From the NCBI RefSeq assembly GCF_001806325.1, contig NZ_CP017580.1, positions 1,674,001 to 1,738,000 of the forward strand: a stretch of DNA of 64,000 nucleotides, in the 5' to 3' direction. Position 1 is the stretch's first letter. The number at the start of each line of letters is the position of its first letter. The translations under genes and the position numbers were made by a program. The notes beneath the pieces were generated by a model, which saw nothing but the letters and a program-made list of their open reading frames with translations, did no database searches and had not been told where the DNA came from. Source of the stretch: Curtobacterium sp. BH-2-1-1. GTDB taxonomy: Bacteria > Actinomycetota > Actinomycetes > Actinomycetales > Microbacteriaceae. Of this stretch, positions 48,015-56,637 are shown piece by piece.

Positions 48015-48530
48015 GTGACCGAGCAGGACACCGCGGACGCCGTGGACACCACCGTCGACACGTCGACCGCGACCGTCGACGACGACGCCCGCGACGAGGC
48101 CGACATCGCGGCGGACTACATCGAGGAACTCCTCGACATCTGCGACCTCGACGGCGACATCGAGATCGAGGAGCGTGCGGGTCGCGTGTACCTGTCCGTC
48201 ACGGACGAGGGCGACGCGCTCCGCGTGCTGTCGAAGCCGGACACCGTGTCGGCCCTGCAGGAGCTCACGCGCATCGCCGTCCAGGCCGAGACCGGCGAGT
48301 TCAGCAGGCTGATCCTCGACGTCGGCGGCTCGCGCGATGCCCGTGCGTCCGAACTGCAGCGGCTCGTCGACACCGCCATCGAGCGCATCGAGGCGGGTTC
48401 GACCACGGCTGCACTGCCCGCGATGTCGTCGTACGAGCGCAAGCTGGTCCACGACTTGGTTGCCGAGAAGGGCTTCCACTCGGAGTCCGAGGGTGAGGGT
48501 CGGGACCGCCACACGGTCGTCACCCGATGA
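48015..48530 (+). CDS. khpB: R3H/KH RNA-binding protein KhpB (Jag-type)
   Basis: A 171-residue RNA-binding protein with a KH-like middle domain (about residues 45-110: DIEIEERAGRVYLSV, ALQELTRIAVQAE) and a C-terminal R3H domain (about 115-171: SSYERKLVHDLVAEKGFHSES). It lacks the Jag N-terminal domain, and the acidic N-terminus of about 35 residues replaces it. GTG start. KhpB with KhpA influences small-RNA and division regulation in other bacteria. Stop overlaps the rsmG ATG (ATGA). Confidence 0.9.
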   Translation: MTEQDTADAVDTTVDTSTATVDDDARDEADIAADYIEELLDICDLDGDIEIEERAGRVYLSVTDEGDALRVLSKPDTVSALQELTRIAVQAETGEFSRLILDVGGSRDARASELQRLVDTAIERIEAGSTTAALPAMSSYERKLVHDLVAEKGFHSESEGEGRDRHTVVTR

Positions 48531-49171
48531 CCGAGACCGCGCCTCCCGTCCTCGAGACGGAGCCGGCGGCTGCTGCGACGCTCTTCGGCGATCGACTCGA
48601 CCTGGCGCGTTCCTTCACGCACGAGCTTGCTCGACGCGGTGAGGAGCTCGGCCTGATCGGCCCGCTCGAGCTGCCGCGGTTGTGGACGCGACACATCCTC
48701 AACTCTGCGGTGCTCGCTCCACTCCTGGAGGAACGGGGCCGGGTCGCGGACGTCGGTTCCGGTGCTGGACTCCCCGGCTTGGTGCTCGCGATCGCCCGGC
48801 CGGACGTTCACCTCACGCTCATCGAACCGATGGAACGGCGAGTGGATTGGCTGACGTCAGAGGCCTCGCGCCTCGGCCTCGACAACGTCGAGGTCGTCCG
48901 TGCCCGTGCTGAGGACGTCGCCGAGGACATCGTGGTCGACCAGGTGACTGCGCGGGCCGTCAGCGCGTTGTCGAAGCTGATCCCCCTGACCGTGCCCCTG
49001 GTTCGATCCGGTGGCCAGCTCATCCTGATGAAGGGCGCCCGCGTCGAGGACGAGATGGAGAAGGCCCGAAAGGTCATCCTCCGGAAGCGTCTCGCCGATG
49101 TCGAGGTGCTCGAGCTCGGAGTCGGTGTGGTCGAGGAGACCACGCGCGTCTTCCGGGCTACAGTTGACTGA
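48527..49171 (+). CDS. rsmG: 16S rRNA m7G527 methyltransferase
   Basis: Methylates G527 of 16S rRNA using S-adenosylmethionine. 214 residues with the motif VADVGSGAGLPGLVLAI (SAM binding) and VTARAVSALSKL. Loss of rsmG gives low-level streptomycin resistance (family knowledge). The start overlaps the khpB stop and a copy of the CCGCGCCTCCCG motif lies in its first codons (48537-48549). ParA follows after 81 bp with a parS site in the gap. Confidence 0.94.
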   Translation: MTETAPPVLETEPAAAATLFGDRLDLARSFTHELARRGEELGLIGPLELPRLWTRHILNSAVLAPLLEERGRVADVGSGAGLPGLVLAIARPDVHLTLIEPMERRVDWLTSEASRLGLDNVEVVRARAEDVAEDIVVDQVTARAVSALSKLIPLTVPLVRSGGQLILMKGARVEDEMEKARKVILRKRLADVEVLELGVGVVEETTRVFRATVD

Positions 49172-49214
49172 CGCTGCGGCTCGGGCCGGTTCGACCGGCC
49201 ACCAGTGGCTCCGC

Positions 49215-49228
49215 GTTCCACGTGAAAC
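49215..49228. promoter_or_regulatory. parS site 1
   Basis: GTTCCACGTGAAAC, one difference from a perfect palindrome and a clear match to the conserved ParB target. It lies 24 bases before the parA start. Confidence 0.85.
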
Positions 49229-49252
49229 ACCGAACCGGGGAAGAGGCACTCG

Positions 49253-50146
49253 TTGAGTTCATCGACCGATTACGACGCGTCGACACCGCTCGCCCGTGAG
49301 ATCGCTGATCTGAACCGTCGCCGCCGTGCGATCGCGACGCAGCAGTTCCCGCTGCCGCCGAAGACGCGTGTCTTCACGGTGTCGAACCAGAAGGGTGGCG
49401 TCGGCAAGACCACCACCACGGTCAACCTCGCCGCTGCGTTGGCGCACGGCGGAGCGCGCGTGCTGGTGATCGACCTCGACCCCCAGGGCAACGCCTCCAC
49501 GGCGCTCGGTGTCAACCACCAGGCCGAGGTCCCGAGCATCTACGACGTGATCGTCGACGAGGCACCGATCGCCGACACGGTCCAGCGCTCCCCCGAGTCC
49601 GACACACTCTGGTGCGTCCCGGCCACGATCCACCTCGCCGGCGCCGAGATCGAACTGGTGTCGCTCGTCGCACGCGAACAGCGACTGCGGACCGCGCTGG
49701 ACCACTACCTCGAGTCGCTGGACGAGCCGTACCACTACGTGTTCATCGACTGCCCCCCGTCGCTCGGGCTGCTCACGATCAACGCCTTCGTCGCAGCGCG
49801 CGAAGTCCTGATCCCGATCCAGTGCGAGTACTACGCGCTCGAAGGGTTGAGTCAGCTGCTCCGGAACATCGAGCTCATCGAGCGGCACCTGAACCCGAAC
49901 CTCGCGGTGTCGACCATCCTCTTGACGATGTACGACAGCCGGACGAACCTCTCCAACCAGGTCGCAGCAGACGTGCGGGAGCACTTCGGCGAGCAGGTGC
50001 TCGAGGCCGTCATCCCCCGATCCGTCCGCGTCAGCGAAGCCCCGAGCTACGGGCAGAGCGTCGTTGCGTACGACGTCAACTCAACCGGCTCGCTCTCCTA
50101 CCTGGAGGCGGCAGCCGAGATCGCAGCACGAGGAGCGCAGCACTGA
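49253..50146 (+). CDS. parA: chromosome partitioning ATPase ParA
   Basis: Deviant Walker ATPase that moves ParB-parS complexes after replication. 297 residues with the KGGVGKTTTT signature at about residues 47-56, DLDPQGNASTALG and the C-terminal RSVRVSEAPSYGQSV. It starts with TTG at 49253 (a purine-rich GGGGAAGAGG lies upstream), a rarer start codon. The N-terminal 35 residues are an extension relative to the shortest ParAs. Its stop TGA and the parB ATG share one base (TGATG). Confidence 0.95.
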   Translation: MSSSTDYDASTPLAREIADLNRRRRAIATQQFPLPPKTRVFTVSNQKGGVGKTTTTVNLAAALAHGGARVLVIDLDPQGNASTALGVNHQAEVPSIYDVIVDEAPIADTVQRSPESDTLWCVPATIHLAGAEIELVSLVAREQRLRTALDHYLESLDEPYHYVFIDCPPSLGLLTINAFVAAREVLIPIQCEYYALEGLSQLLRNIELIERHLNPNLAVSTILLTMYDSRTNLSNQVAADVREHFGEQVLEAVIPRSVRVSEAPSYGQSVVAYDVNSTGSLSYLEAAAEIAARGAQH

Positions 50147-51126
50147 TGGCACCGAAGCGAACTGGACTCGGACGGGGCATCGGAGCCCTCATCCCGACGG
50201 CGTCGGAGCAGCAGGACCGTCCCGTCGACGTGTTCTTCCCGACCGGCGGATCGCCGGCGTCCGCGCCGCTCGTCGACGGTGCGACCGCAGAGGAGCTCGT
50301 CGCGGTTCCCGGCGCGCGTCTGGCGAACCTGAACCCCCTCGACGTCGTGCCGAACGCGCAGCAGCCGCGCAAGGAGTTCCGCGAAGAGGAACTGCAGGAA
50401 CTCGTCCACTCGATCCGCGAAATCGGTGTCCTGCAGCCGATCGTCGTGCGCCCGATCGCAGACGCCGCTGGGACCGAGCCGCAGTACGAGCTGATCATGG
50501 GCGAGCGCCGACTCCGCGCCACCAAGGAGCTCGGGCTGAGTACCATCCCCGCCATCGTCAAGGACACCCCTGACGATGCGATGCTCCGCGACGCCCTGCT
50601 GGAGAACCTCCACCGTGCGAACCTCAACCCGCTCGAAGAGGCTTCGGCGTACCAGCAACTCCTGGCGGACTTCGGGATCACGCAGGAGCAGCTCGCCCAG
50701 CGGATCGGCCGTTCGCGTCCGCAGATCACCAACACGATCCGACTGCTGCGCCTCCCCTCCCCCGTTCAGCGGCGTGTGGCAGCTGGCGTGCTCTCGGCCG
50801 GACACGCACGTGCGGTCCTCGCTGCTCCTGACGCCGAGGCCATGGAGTACCTCGCCGAGAAGATCGTCAACGAGGACCTGTCCGTCCGGGCGGCCGAGTC
50901 GATCGCGCAGCAGCTCGCGGCTAAGACGCCGGTGAAGCCCAAGGCGGAGCCGTCCAAGCGGCAGGTGCACTTCAACGACCTCGCGGAGCGGCTCGGGGAT
51001 CGGTTGAACACGCGGGTCAAGATCGCTGTCGGGGCGCGGAAGAGCTCGGTGACGATCGACTTCGCGAACGGGGATGACCTCAACCGGATCCTCGGGGAGC
51101 TCGGTATCGAGGACGTCGCGGGCTGA
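50146..51126 (+). CDS. parB: chromosome partitioning protein ParB
   Basis: CTP-dependent DNA clamp that loads at parS, 326 residues. N-terminal Gly-rich GLGRGIGALI interacts with ParA; the CTP-binding domain contains MGERRLRA (about residues 118-125) and LLENLHRANLNPLEEA; the helix-turn-helix follows (ITQEQLAQRIGRSRPQITN); the C-terminal dimerisation region ends at GIEDVAG. The gene starts directly after parA. Five parS-like sites lie in the next 1.6 kb and one before parA. Confidence 0.96.
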   Translation: MAPKRTGLGRGIGALIPTASEQQDRPVDVFFPTGGSPASAPLVDGATAEELVAVPGARLANLNPLDVVPNAQQPRKEFREEELQELVHSIREIGVLQPIVVRPIADAAGTEPQYELIMGERRLRATKELGLSTIPAIVKDTPDDAMLRDALLENLHRANLNPLEEASAYQQLLADFGITQEQLAQRIGRSRPQITNTIRLLRLPSPVQRRVAAGVLSAGHARAVLAAPDAEAMEYLAEKIVNEDLSVRAAESIAQQLAAKTPVKPKAEPSKRQVHFNDLAERLGDRLNTRVKIAVGARKSSVTIDFANGDDLNRILGELGIEDVAG

Positions 51127-51297
51127 CGTTCGGCCGTCTTCTGCCGCGAAGGTCTCTGTACGGCGCTGTGCGGCCGCCTGCCGGCTCGCCGGCGTCGCCG
51201 GGTCCGTGGGCTTGTCGGCGGGTCTACTGGGCCCTGAGTGAGCCTGCTGTGGCCTCTCGGGTACCCCGTAGTTCGGGGGCCCGGTCGTGCAGGCAGC

Positions 51298-51311
51298 GTT
51301 TCACGTGGAAC
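51298..51311. promoter_or_regulatory. parS site 2
   Basis: GTTTCACGTGGAAC, a parS 14-mer with one mismatch to the palindrome, 172 bases after parB in the gene-free region. Confidence 0.85.
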
Positions 51312-52020
51312 ATCGAGTCGAAGCGCCAAGGGTGGTTCGTGTCGGCCAGCGGACGCCGTTCTGTCCGATCGTGGCGCCGTGCTCGCGCCCACCGGAGCCG
51401 TCAGACCGAGCGACCTCGCTCCTGCACGGCGCGGCCAGGAGCGGCCAGGCGTCGAAATCAGTGGCTCGCGTGTCCCCGCCGTGGCGGTCATCCGGGCCAT
51501 GCAGTCGCGGTGGGGCAGTGGAGCGGCTGCCGCGCGTATCGAATCCGACCTCGAGCCGAGCTGCACGTTCGTACGCTTATGGGTGGCGGGAGACATTGAG
51601 ACGGGATGTCGGATGACCCGCAAGATACCGCGCGGAGTTGGTCCCCGGGTTTCCTTCTCGGCATTGGCGCGATCCGTGATGGGCCGGGCGCTCGGGCCGG
51701 GCTGCTCCCCCCATTGGGTGATGAGCTGCGAACGATCTTCTCGGCGCTTGGCATGGAGCCCTGGTCTTTGAGTCGCTGCGAAAGGCTCCAGTTCGAGGGC
51801 GATGAGATGGGTGCGGGCCAACCGAAGGAACCGTCTCCATCATGCGTCACGGCCGTACGCAGGGATCCGCACCCGTCCCGGCTCGCATGGAAACGAGGGC
51901 TGTGGCCCCGGGCTGGCTCACTCTGTGTGCGGCCCTCGGGCGGCGAGTGCGGGTCGCGGAGAGGTCGATACTGGAGGCCGCAATGTCTCCCAAGTGTCGT
52001 CCGCGCAGGTTTGGGCGAAT

Positions 52021-52034
52021 GTTCCACGTGGAAC
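52021..52034. promoter_or_regulatory. parS site 3 (perfect palindrome)
   Basis: GTTCCACGTGGAAC, an exact palindrome, just beyond the ydcF stop. Confidence 0.88.
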
Positions 52035-52041
52035 GGGTGGA

Positions 52042-52677
52042 TCAGGCCGGAGGTTTCACGTGGAACACGGCACGAAGCTTCCACAGCCCGACGGCAGCGA
52101 ACACCGGCTTCAGCAGGCTCATCTCTCCGAACCGGTAGTCATCGGCAGCCACGAGCCGCTCAGCGAGCTCCGGTCGCTGACGCCCGAGGTAGATACGCGC
52201 CTTCTCAGCGTGCAACCCGTTCGATGCGAAGGCGACCCGGTCCGCCGACTCAATCCACGGAAGTGCGTTCCGGACGTTCTCCCACGTCGAACGACTGTCC
52301 GGCTCGATCGACACAGGACCATCCCAGCCGAGGGAGTTCTCGATGTAGTCGCGGAGCAGCACAGCCTCCGCGACCGTCCCGCGCACCGCTCCCCCACTGC
52401 AGAGGATCCGAGCAGGAGCGCCGGCTGCGCGAGCCGACCGTGCTGTGCGGACAGCGATCCGACCCCGCCACCGATTCACGACGTTGATGCGATGACCCCG
52501 ATTGCCGAACCCCAGGACGACGACGAGCCCCGTGGAGCCCGTCGTTGGTCGTGCAAGACGTCCAGCACGACGCGCGCCCCGCCAATGCACGGCTTCGCCT
52601 GCGGCCAGGGTCACGAGGCCCACGGCCGCCAGGACGGGGGCGAGGGATGTTCCACGTGGAACGTGTCGGCGCCCCAC
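52042..52677 (-). CDS. YdcF/DUF218-family protein
   Basis: A 211-residue protein of the DUF218 (YdcF/SanA/ElyC) family, often linked to envelope integrity. An N-terminal hydrophobic stretch (APVLAAVGLVTLAAGE) may anchor it. The core has VVVLGFGNRG, ILCSGGAVRGTVAEAVLLRDYI, SRSTWENVRNAL and FASNGLHAEKARIYL, typical of the fold. The start is uncertain: a GTG at 52677 lies 11 bp after the ddl stop but without a clear ribosome-binding site; internal GTG starts near 52620 are possible. Two parS sites lie inside its two ends. Same strand as ddl and probably cotranscribed. Confidence 0.75.
   Translation of the reverse strand: MGRRHVPRGTSLAPVLAAVGLVTLAAGEAVHWRGARRAGRLARPTTGSTGLVVVLGFGNRGHRINVVNRWRGRIAVRTARSARAAGAPARILCSGGAVRGTVAEAVLLRDYIENSLGWDGPVSIEPDSRSTWENVRNALPWIESADRVAFASNGLHAEKARIYLGRQRPELAERLVAADDYRFGEMSLLKPVFAAVGLWKLRAVFHVKPPA
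52053..52066. promoter_or_regulatory. parS site 4 (inside ydcF 3' end)
   Basis: GTTTCACGTGGAAC, 18 bases from site 3, within the last codons of the ydcF gene; on the coding strand it encodes part of AVFHVKPPA. Confidence 0.85.
52649..52662. promoter_or_regulatory. parS site 5 (inside ydcF 5' end)
   Basis: GTTCCACGTGGAAC, a perfect palindrome, overlapping the first codons of ydcF (RRHVPRGTS). Confidence 0.85.
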
Positions 52678-52687
52678 GATCGCGGTG

Positions 52688-53650
52688 TCAGGCCCGGTGG
52701 TCGCGGATCGCCTGCTCCGCGAGCTCGGCGTAGGTCCATCCCAGGTCGAAGCCCGACGCGGAGAGGGCCTGCGGCACGAGAGAGGTCTCGGTGAGCCCGG
52801 GGAGGACGTTCGCCTCGAGGAACCAGGGCGTCCCAGCGGCGTCGACGATGAGGTCGACGCGCGAGATGTGCCGCAGACCGAGGGCCTGGTGGGCTGCCAC
52901 GGCGGCGGAGGACGCAGCAGCCGCGAACTCCTCGGACAGGCGGGCCGGCGTGTAGAAGGTGGTCTCGCCGGCGTTGTACCGAGCCTCGAACCCGTAGATG
53001 CCGCTGCGTGGGACGATCTCGACGGCGGAGAGCGCCACCGGACCGTCGCCGGTGTCGATGATGCCGACCGCGACCTCGGTCCCACGGATGAGCTGCTCGA
53101 CCACGACGTCGTCGCAGTACGTGTACGCGGTGACCATCGCGCGCGGCAGGTCGTTCACGTCGTCGACGAGGGTGACGCCCTGGGCGCTGCCGCCTCGGGC
53201 CGGCTTGACGGCGAGTGGGACCGGGTGCTCGACCGCGATGCTCTCGAGGACGCCGACCGCGCCGAGCTCCCGGAAGACGTCGTGCGAGAGCGTGACCGAG
53301 CGAGGGGTCCGGACGCCCGCCCGCGCGACCAGCGCCGAAGCGGTGGGCTTGTCCCATGCCAGCCGGGCCGACGTCGAACGTGAGCCGACGAACGGGATGT
53401 CCAGCGCCTCCAGGATGCCCCGCAGGGCGCCGTCCTCACCAGAGGCGCCGTGCAGAGCCGGCCACACGACGTCCGGGCGGCTCTCCCGCAGGGTCGGCAG
53501 CAACGAAGCGTCTGCGTCGCGGAGGTCCACCTGCCAGCCGTACCCGGTCAGCGAGTCGGCCACACGGCGACCGGACCGCAGGGAGACGTCACGCTCGTGC
53601 GAGATCCCTCCCGCGACGACGACGACGTGACGGCGGGTGAGCTCGGCCAT
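52688..53650 (-). CDS. ddl: D-alanine--D-alanine ligase
   Basis: ATP-grasp ligase that makes D-Ala-D-Ala for peptidoglycan, 320 residues. Motifs: VVAGGISHERDVSLRSG, WPALHGASGEDGALRGILE, VKPARGGSAQGVTLV, VVEQLIRGTEVAVGI and LEANVLPGLTETSLVPQ (ligand-binding ATP-grasp residues). The order fits Ddl, somewhat shorter than E. coli DdlA. It is 11 bp upstream of ydcF on the same strand and separated by 46 bp from the aminotransferase gene. A D-Ala-D-Lac or other ligase variant is unlikely from the motifs. Confidence 0.88.
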   Translation of the reverse strand: MAELTRRHVVVVAGGISHERDVSLRSGRRVADSLTGYGWQVDLRDADASLLPTLRESRPDVVWPALHGASGEDGALRGILEALDIPFVGSRSTSARLAWDKPTASALVARAGVRTPRSVTLSHDVFRELGAVGVLESIAVEHPVPLAVKPARGGSAQGVTLVDDVNDLPRAMVTAYTYCDDVVVEQLIRGTEVAVGIIDTGDGPVALSAVEIVPRSGIYGFEARYNAGETTFYTPARLSEEFAAAASSAAVAAHQALGLRHISRVDLIVDAAGTPWFLEANVLPGLTETSLVPQALSASGFDLGWTYAELAEQAIRDHRA

Positions 53651-53696
53651 GCGGATGGACCTCCGGTACTGCGGGTGGAACGGTGAAAAGTGCTGA

Positions 53697-55001
53697 TCAG
53701 GAGATGTTCGGCGGCGGCGCGCTCACCGACGATGCCGGTCGGACGACCGCGTTGGGCCGCGTCGCGGACCCGAAGGTCTCGACCAGCTCGAGCTCGTCGT
53801 TGACGACGTTCGCGAGCCGCTTCACGCCGACGCGGATCTGCTCCGGCGTCGGGTAGCAGAACGACAGGCGGATGTGACCGCCGCCGCGTCCGTCGGCGTA
53901 GAAGGCCGTCCCCGGGGTGTACGCGACGAGTTCCTTGACCGCCCGCGGCAGCATCCCCTTGGAGTCGAGCGTCTCGGGCAGGGTCAGCCAGACGAAGAAC
54001 CCGCCGTTCGGCTTCGTCCAGGACAGGTCCGGCAGGAACTCCCCCAGCGCGGACAGCATGGCGTCACGACGCTCGGCGTAGAGGCCCCGGAAGGTGTCGA
54101 CCTGACCCTTCCAGTCCGCGGCGTCGAGGTAGGCGTTCACGACGTACTGGCCGAAGGAGTTCGGCGCGAGGACGGCCGACTCGTTGGCGAGGACGAGCTT
54201 CTCGCGGATGGCGTGCGGTGCGAGGGCCCAGCCGACGCGGAAGCCCGGCGCGAGCGTCTTGGAGAACGAGCCGAGGTAGACCACGCCCTCTTCGTCGATC
54301 GATCGGATCGCCTGTGGCGCCGGCTCGTCGAACCAGAGGAGGCCGTAGGGGTTGTCCTCGAGCACGAGGATGTTGTTCGACCGACAGATGTCGAGGATCT
54401 CGATGCGACGCTCGCGGCTGAGGGTCACACCGGCGGGGTTGTGGAAGTTCGGGATCGTGTAGAGGAACTTGATCCGCTTGCCCTGGGTCCGAAGGTTCGC
54501 GATCGCTTCGCGCAGCGCTTCGGGGACGAGACCGTTCTCGTCGGTGGTGACGTGCACGGTGTCGGCCTGGTACGACCGGAACACTCCGATCGCACCGACG
54601 TAGGACGGCGACTCGGCGAGCACGACGTCACCCGGGTCGATGAAGAGTCGGGTGACGAGGTCCAACGCGTGCTGCGACCCGGTGGTGACGACGACGTCCT
54701 CGGCGCTGGCACGGATGCCCTCGAGGCTCATCACGTCGACGATGTGCTCGCGCAGGGACCGCAGGCCCTGTCCCCCGCCGTACTGGAGCGCCATGGCGGC
54801 GTCCTCGGCCATCACACGGTCGAGGGAGCCCGTGACGAGCTCACGCGGCAGCGCGGAGACGTACGGCATGCCGCCGGCGAGCGAGACCACCTCGGGCCGC
54901 GACGCGACGGCGAACAGGGCTCGGACCTCGGAGGCGCTCAGCCCGGCGGTGCGCTGAGCGTAGGAGTCGTACCAGGGGTCGAGGCTGTTGCCGTTCGTCA
55001 T
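53697..55001 (-). CDS. PLP-dependent aminotransferase, class I/II
   Basis: Fold-type I aminotransferase of 434 residues, resembling 2-aminoadipate/LysN-type and MocR-aminotransferase-like enzymes. Visible are SLAGGMPYVSALP, TGSQHALDLVTRLFI, YTIPNFHNPAGVT, DNPYGLLWFD and the PLP lysine in GSFSKTLAPGFRVGW. The GTLAPGFR and FVWLTLPE strings match the LysN-like group, but the substrate is unproven. I chose the ATG at 55001 with GGAG 6 bases upstream; a farther ATG at 55034 is possible. It is unrelated to its neighbours, ddl and trxA. Confidence 0.85.
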   Translation of the reverse strand: MTNGNSLDPWYDSYAQRTAGLSASEVRALFAVASRPEVVSLAGGMPYVSALPRELVTGSLDRVMAEDAAMALQYGGGQGLRSLREHIVDVMSLEGIRASAEDVVVTTGSQHALDLVTRLFIDPGDVVLAESPSYVGAIGVFRSYQADTVHVTTDENGLVPEALREAIANLRTQGKRIKFLYTIPNFHNPAGVTLSRERRIEILDICRSNNILVLEDNPYGLLWFDEPAPQAIRSIDEEGVVYLGSFSKTLAPGFRVGWALAPHAIREKLVLANESAVLAPNSFGQYVVNAYLDAADWKGQVDTFRGLYAERRDAMLSALGEFLPDLSWTKPNGGFFVWLTLPETLDSKGMLPRAVKELVAYTPGTAFYADGRGGGHIRLSFCYPTPEQIRVGVKRLANVVNDELELVETFGSATRPNAVVRPASSVSAPPPNIS

Positions 55002-55119
55002 CTTGGCTCCGTTCCAGCGGGACCTGCCCGCCACTCACATTCCCGCCACACTACGACATCGACCCCGGAAACCCGGGCCCCGCGACGGGGCCGATCCTGA
55101 ACCAGTGGCCCGGGAACGC

Positions 55120-55155
55120 GAGCGGCCCCGCACCCGGTGGGGTGCGGGGCCGCTC
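55120..55155 (-). terminator. strong hairpin terminator after trxA
   Basis: Perfect 16-base inverted repeat, 55120-55135 and 55140-55155, loop GGTG. It lies 14 bases beyond the trxA stop on the minus strand. Confidence 0.8.
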
Positions 55156-55169
55156 GGTGGGGCAGGTGC

Positions 55170-55496
55170 CTACGCGAGGAACTCTGCGAGGTCGGCCTCG
55201 AGCGCCGGCTTCGGCTTCGCGCCGATGACGGTCTTGACGACCTCGCCGCCCTTGAAGACCTTCATCGCCGGGATCGAGGTGATCTGGTAGTTCATGGCCG
55301 ACTGGGGGTTGTCGTCCACGTTGAGCTTCACGATCTCGATCTTGCCGGCGTGCTCTTCGGCGATCTGGTCGAGGATCGGCGAGACCGCGCGACACGGGCC
55401 GCACCACTCGGCCCAGAAGTCGACGAGGATCGTCTTGTCGGACTTGAGGACCTCGTCCGAGAAGGTGGCGTCGGTGACTGCCTTGGCGTTGGACAT
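55170..55496 (-). CDS. trxA: thioredoxin
   Basis: Small disulfide reductase, 108 residues, with the active site WCGPC (C32 and C35), DFWAEWCGPC and SIPAMKVFKGG with the cis-proline. Reduced by the neighbouring thioredoxin reductase, with which it forms a trxB-trxA unit (63 bp apart). A strong terminator follows. Confidence 0.96.
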   Translation of the reverse strand: MSNAKAVTDATFSDEVLKSDKTILVDFWAEWCGPCRAVSPILDQIAEEHAGKIEIVKLNVDDNPQSAMNYQITSIPAMKVFKGGEVVKTVIGAKPKPALEADLAEFLA

Positions 55497-55559
55497 GTGT
55501 GCTCCTTCGAGAAGTCGATCAGTGGGTGCAACGCCCGGAGCGCTGCGGTATTCCGTGGA

Positions 55560-56558
55560 TCAGGCGTGGGCGGCTTCGACGTCGACCGTGACGGGCGACT
55601 CCGGGGTCACGCCCTCGGCGGGGCCGGTCAGCGCGTCGTCGAGCTCGGCGAGGTACTTCTCTGCGTCGAGCGCCGCGACGGTGCCGGAGCCGGCAGCCGT
55701 GATCGCCTGGCGGTAGGTCGGGTCGATGACGTCACCGGCGGCGAACACGCCGGGCAGGTTCGTCTTCGAGGAGCGACCCTGGACCGCGATCGTGCCCTCG
55801 GGGGCGATGTCGATCTGGCCGTGGATCAGGTGCGTGCGCGGGTCGTTGCCGATCGCGATGAAGAGGCCGTCGAGGGCCAGTTCGCTCTCGGTGCCGTCCA
55901 CCGTGTCGCGCAGCGTGACGCCGGTCACCGCGGAGTCACCCGTGATGCCGGTGACCTCCTTGTTCCACGCGAACTCGATCTTCGGGTCGTTCATCGCCCG
56001 GTCCTGCATGATCTTCGACGCGCGCAGGGTGTCCTTGCGGTGGATGACCGTCACCTTGTCGGCGAAGCGGGTGAGGAACGTGGCCTCTTCCATCGCAGAG
56101 TCGCCACCGCCGACGACGGCGATGTTCTTCTGGCGGAAGAAGAAGCCGTCGCAGGTCGCGCACCAGCTGACGCCGTGGCCGGACAGCCGCTCTTCGTCGG
56201 CGAGGCCGAGGTGGCGGTACGCCGAGCCGGTCGCGTAGATGACCGCGAGGGCCTCGTACGTCTCGCCGGAGCCGACCGTGACCTTCTTGACGTCACCGGT
56301 GAGGTCGACCGACACGGCGTCGTCGTACAGGACCTCGGCGCCGAACTTCTCGGCCTGTTCCTGCATCTTGATCATGAGGTCCGGGCCCTGGATCCCCTCG
56401 GGGAAGCCCGGGAAGTTCTCGACCTCGGTCGTCTTCGTGAGCTCGCCGCCGGTCTCGACGCTGGAGGCGACGATCAGGGGCTTGAGCTCCGCGCGTGCCG
56501 CGTAGATGCCGGCGGTGAACCCGGCCGGGCCGGAACCGATGATGATGAGCTGGCGCAT
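55560..56558 (-). CDS. trxB: thioredoxin reductase
   Basis: NADPH-dependent flavoprotein of 332 residues. N-terminal FAD-binding GSGPAGFTAGIYAARA, redox pair CATC (C133 and C136) in SWCATCDGFF, NADP-binding VVGGGDSAMEEA, and the C-terminal GVFAAGDVIDPTYRQAITAAGSG. Same operon as trxA. The C-terminal region is somewhat extended (EGVTPESPVTVDVEA), beyond the E. coli-like end. Confidence 0.96.
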   Translation of the reverse strand: MRQLIIIGSGPAGFTAGIYAARAELKPLIVASSVETGGELTKTTEVENFPGFPEGIQGPDLMIKMQEQAEKFGAEVLYDDAVSVDLTGDVKKVTVGSGETYEALAVIYATGSAYRHLGLADEERLSGHGVSWCATCDGFFFRQKNIAVVGGGDSAMEEATFLTRFADKVTVIHRKDTLRASKIMQDRAMNDPKIEFAWNKEVTGITGDSAVTGVTLRDTVDGTESELALDGLFIAIGNDPRTHLIHGQIDIAPEGTIAVQGRSSKTNLPGVFAAGDVIDPTYRQAITAAGSGTVAALDAEKYLAELDDALTGPAEGVTPESPVTVDVEAAHA

Positions 56559-56637
56559 GCCTCGCTGCCCTTCCGTAGATAGCTGACCGGGTCAACACAT
56601 GCTACCGGCGTGGCATTCCGCATCACCCGGGAGCGCG

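Larger units (their letters stand above)
51127..52041. other. gene-free region between parB and ydcF, with parS sites
   Basis: A 915-bp stretch with no supportable gene. Codon-like periodicity is absent and none of the open frames has protein-like sequence. It holds two parS sites (51298-51311, 52021-52034). The base composition looks less GC-skewed and less codon-structured than neighbouring coding DNA. I see no transposase remnant and no RNA gene that I can name. Confidence 0.6.

Noticed and set aside
51606..52487. A 293-residue plus-strand open frame in the gene-free region after parB
   Set aside because: Low-complexity Pro/Arg/Ser-rich sequence, no domain, and its 3' part is antisense to ydcF.
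49215..53650. Possible plasmid origin because of parA, parB and parS
   Set aside because: The parAB genes are in the conserved chromosomal order after rsmG and beside dnaA and gyrase genes, so this is chromosomal segregation machinery.
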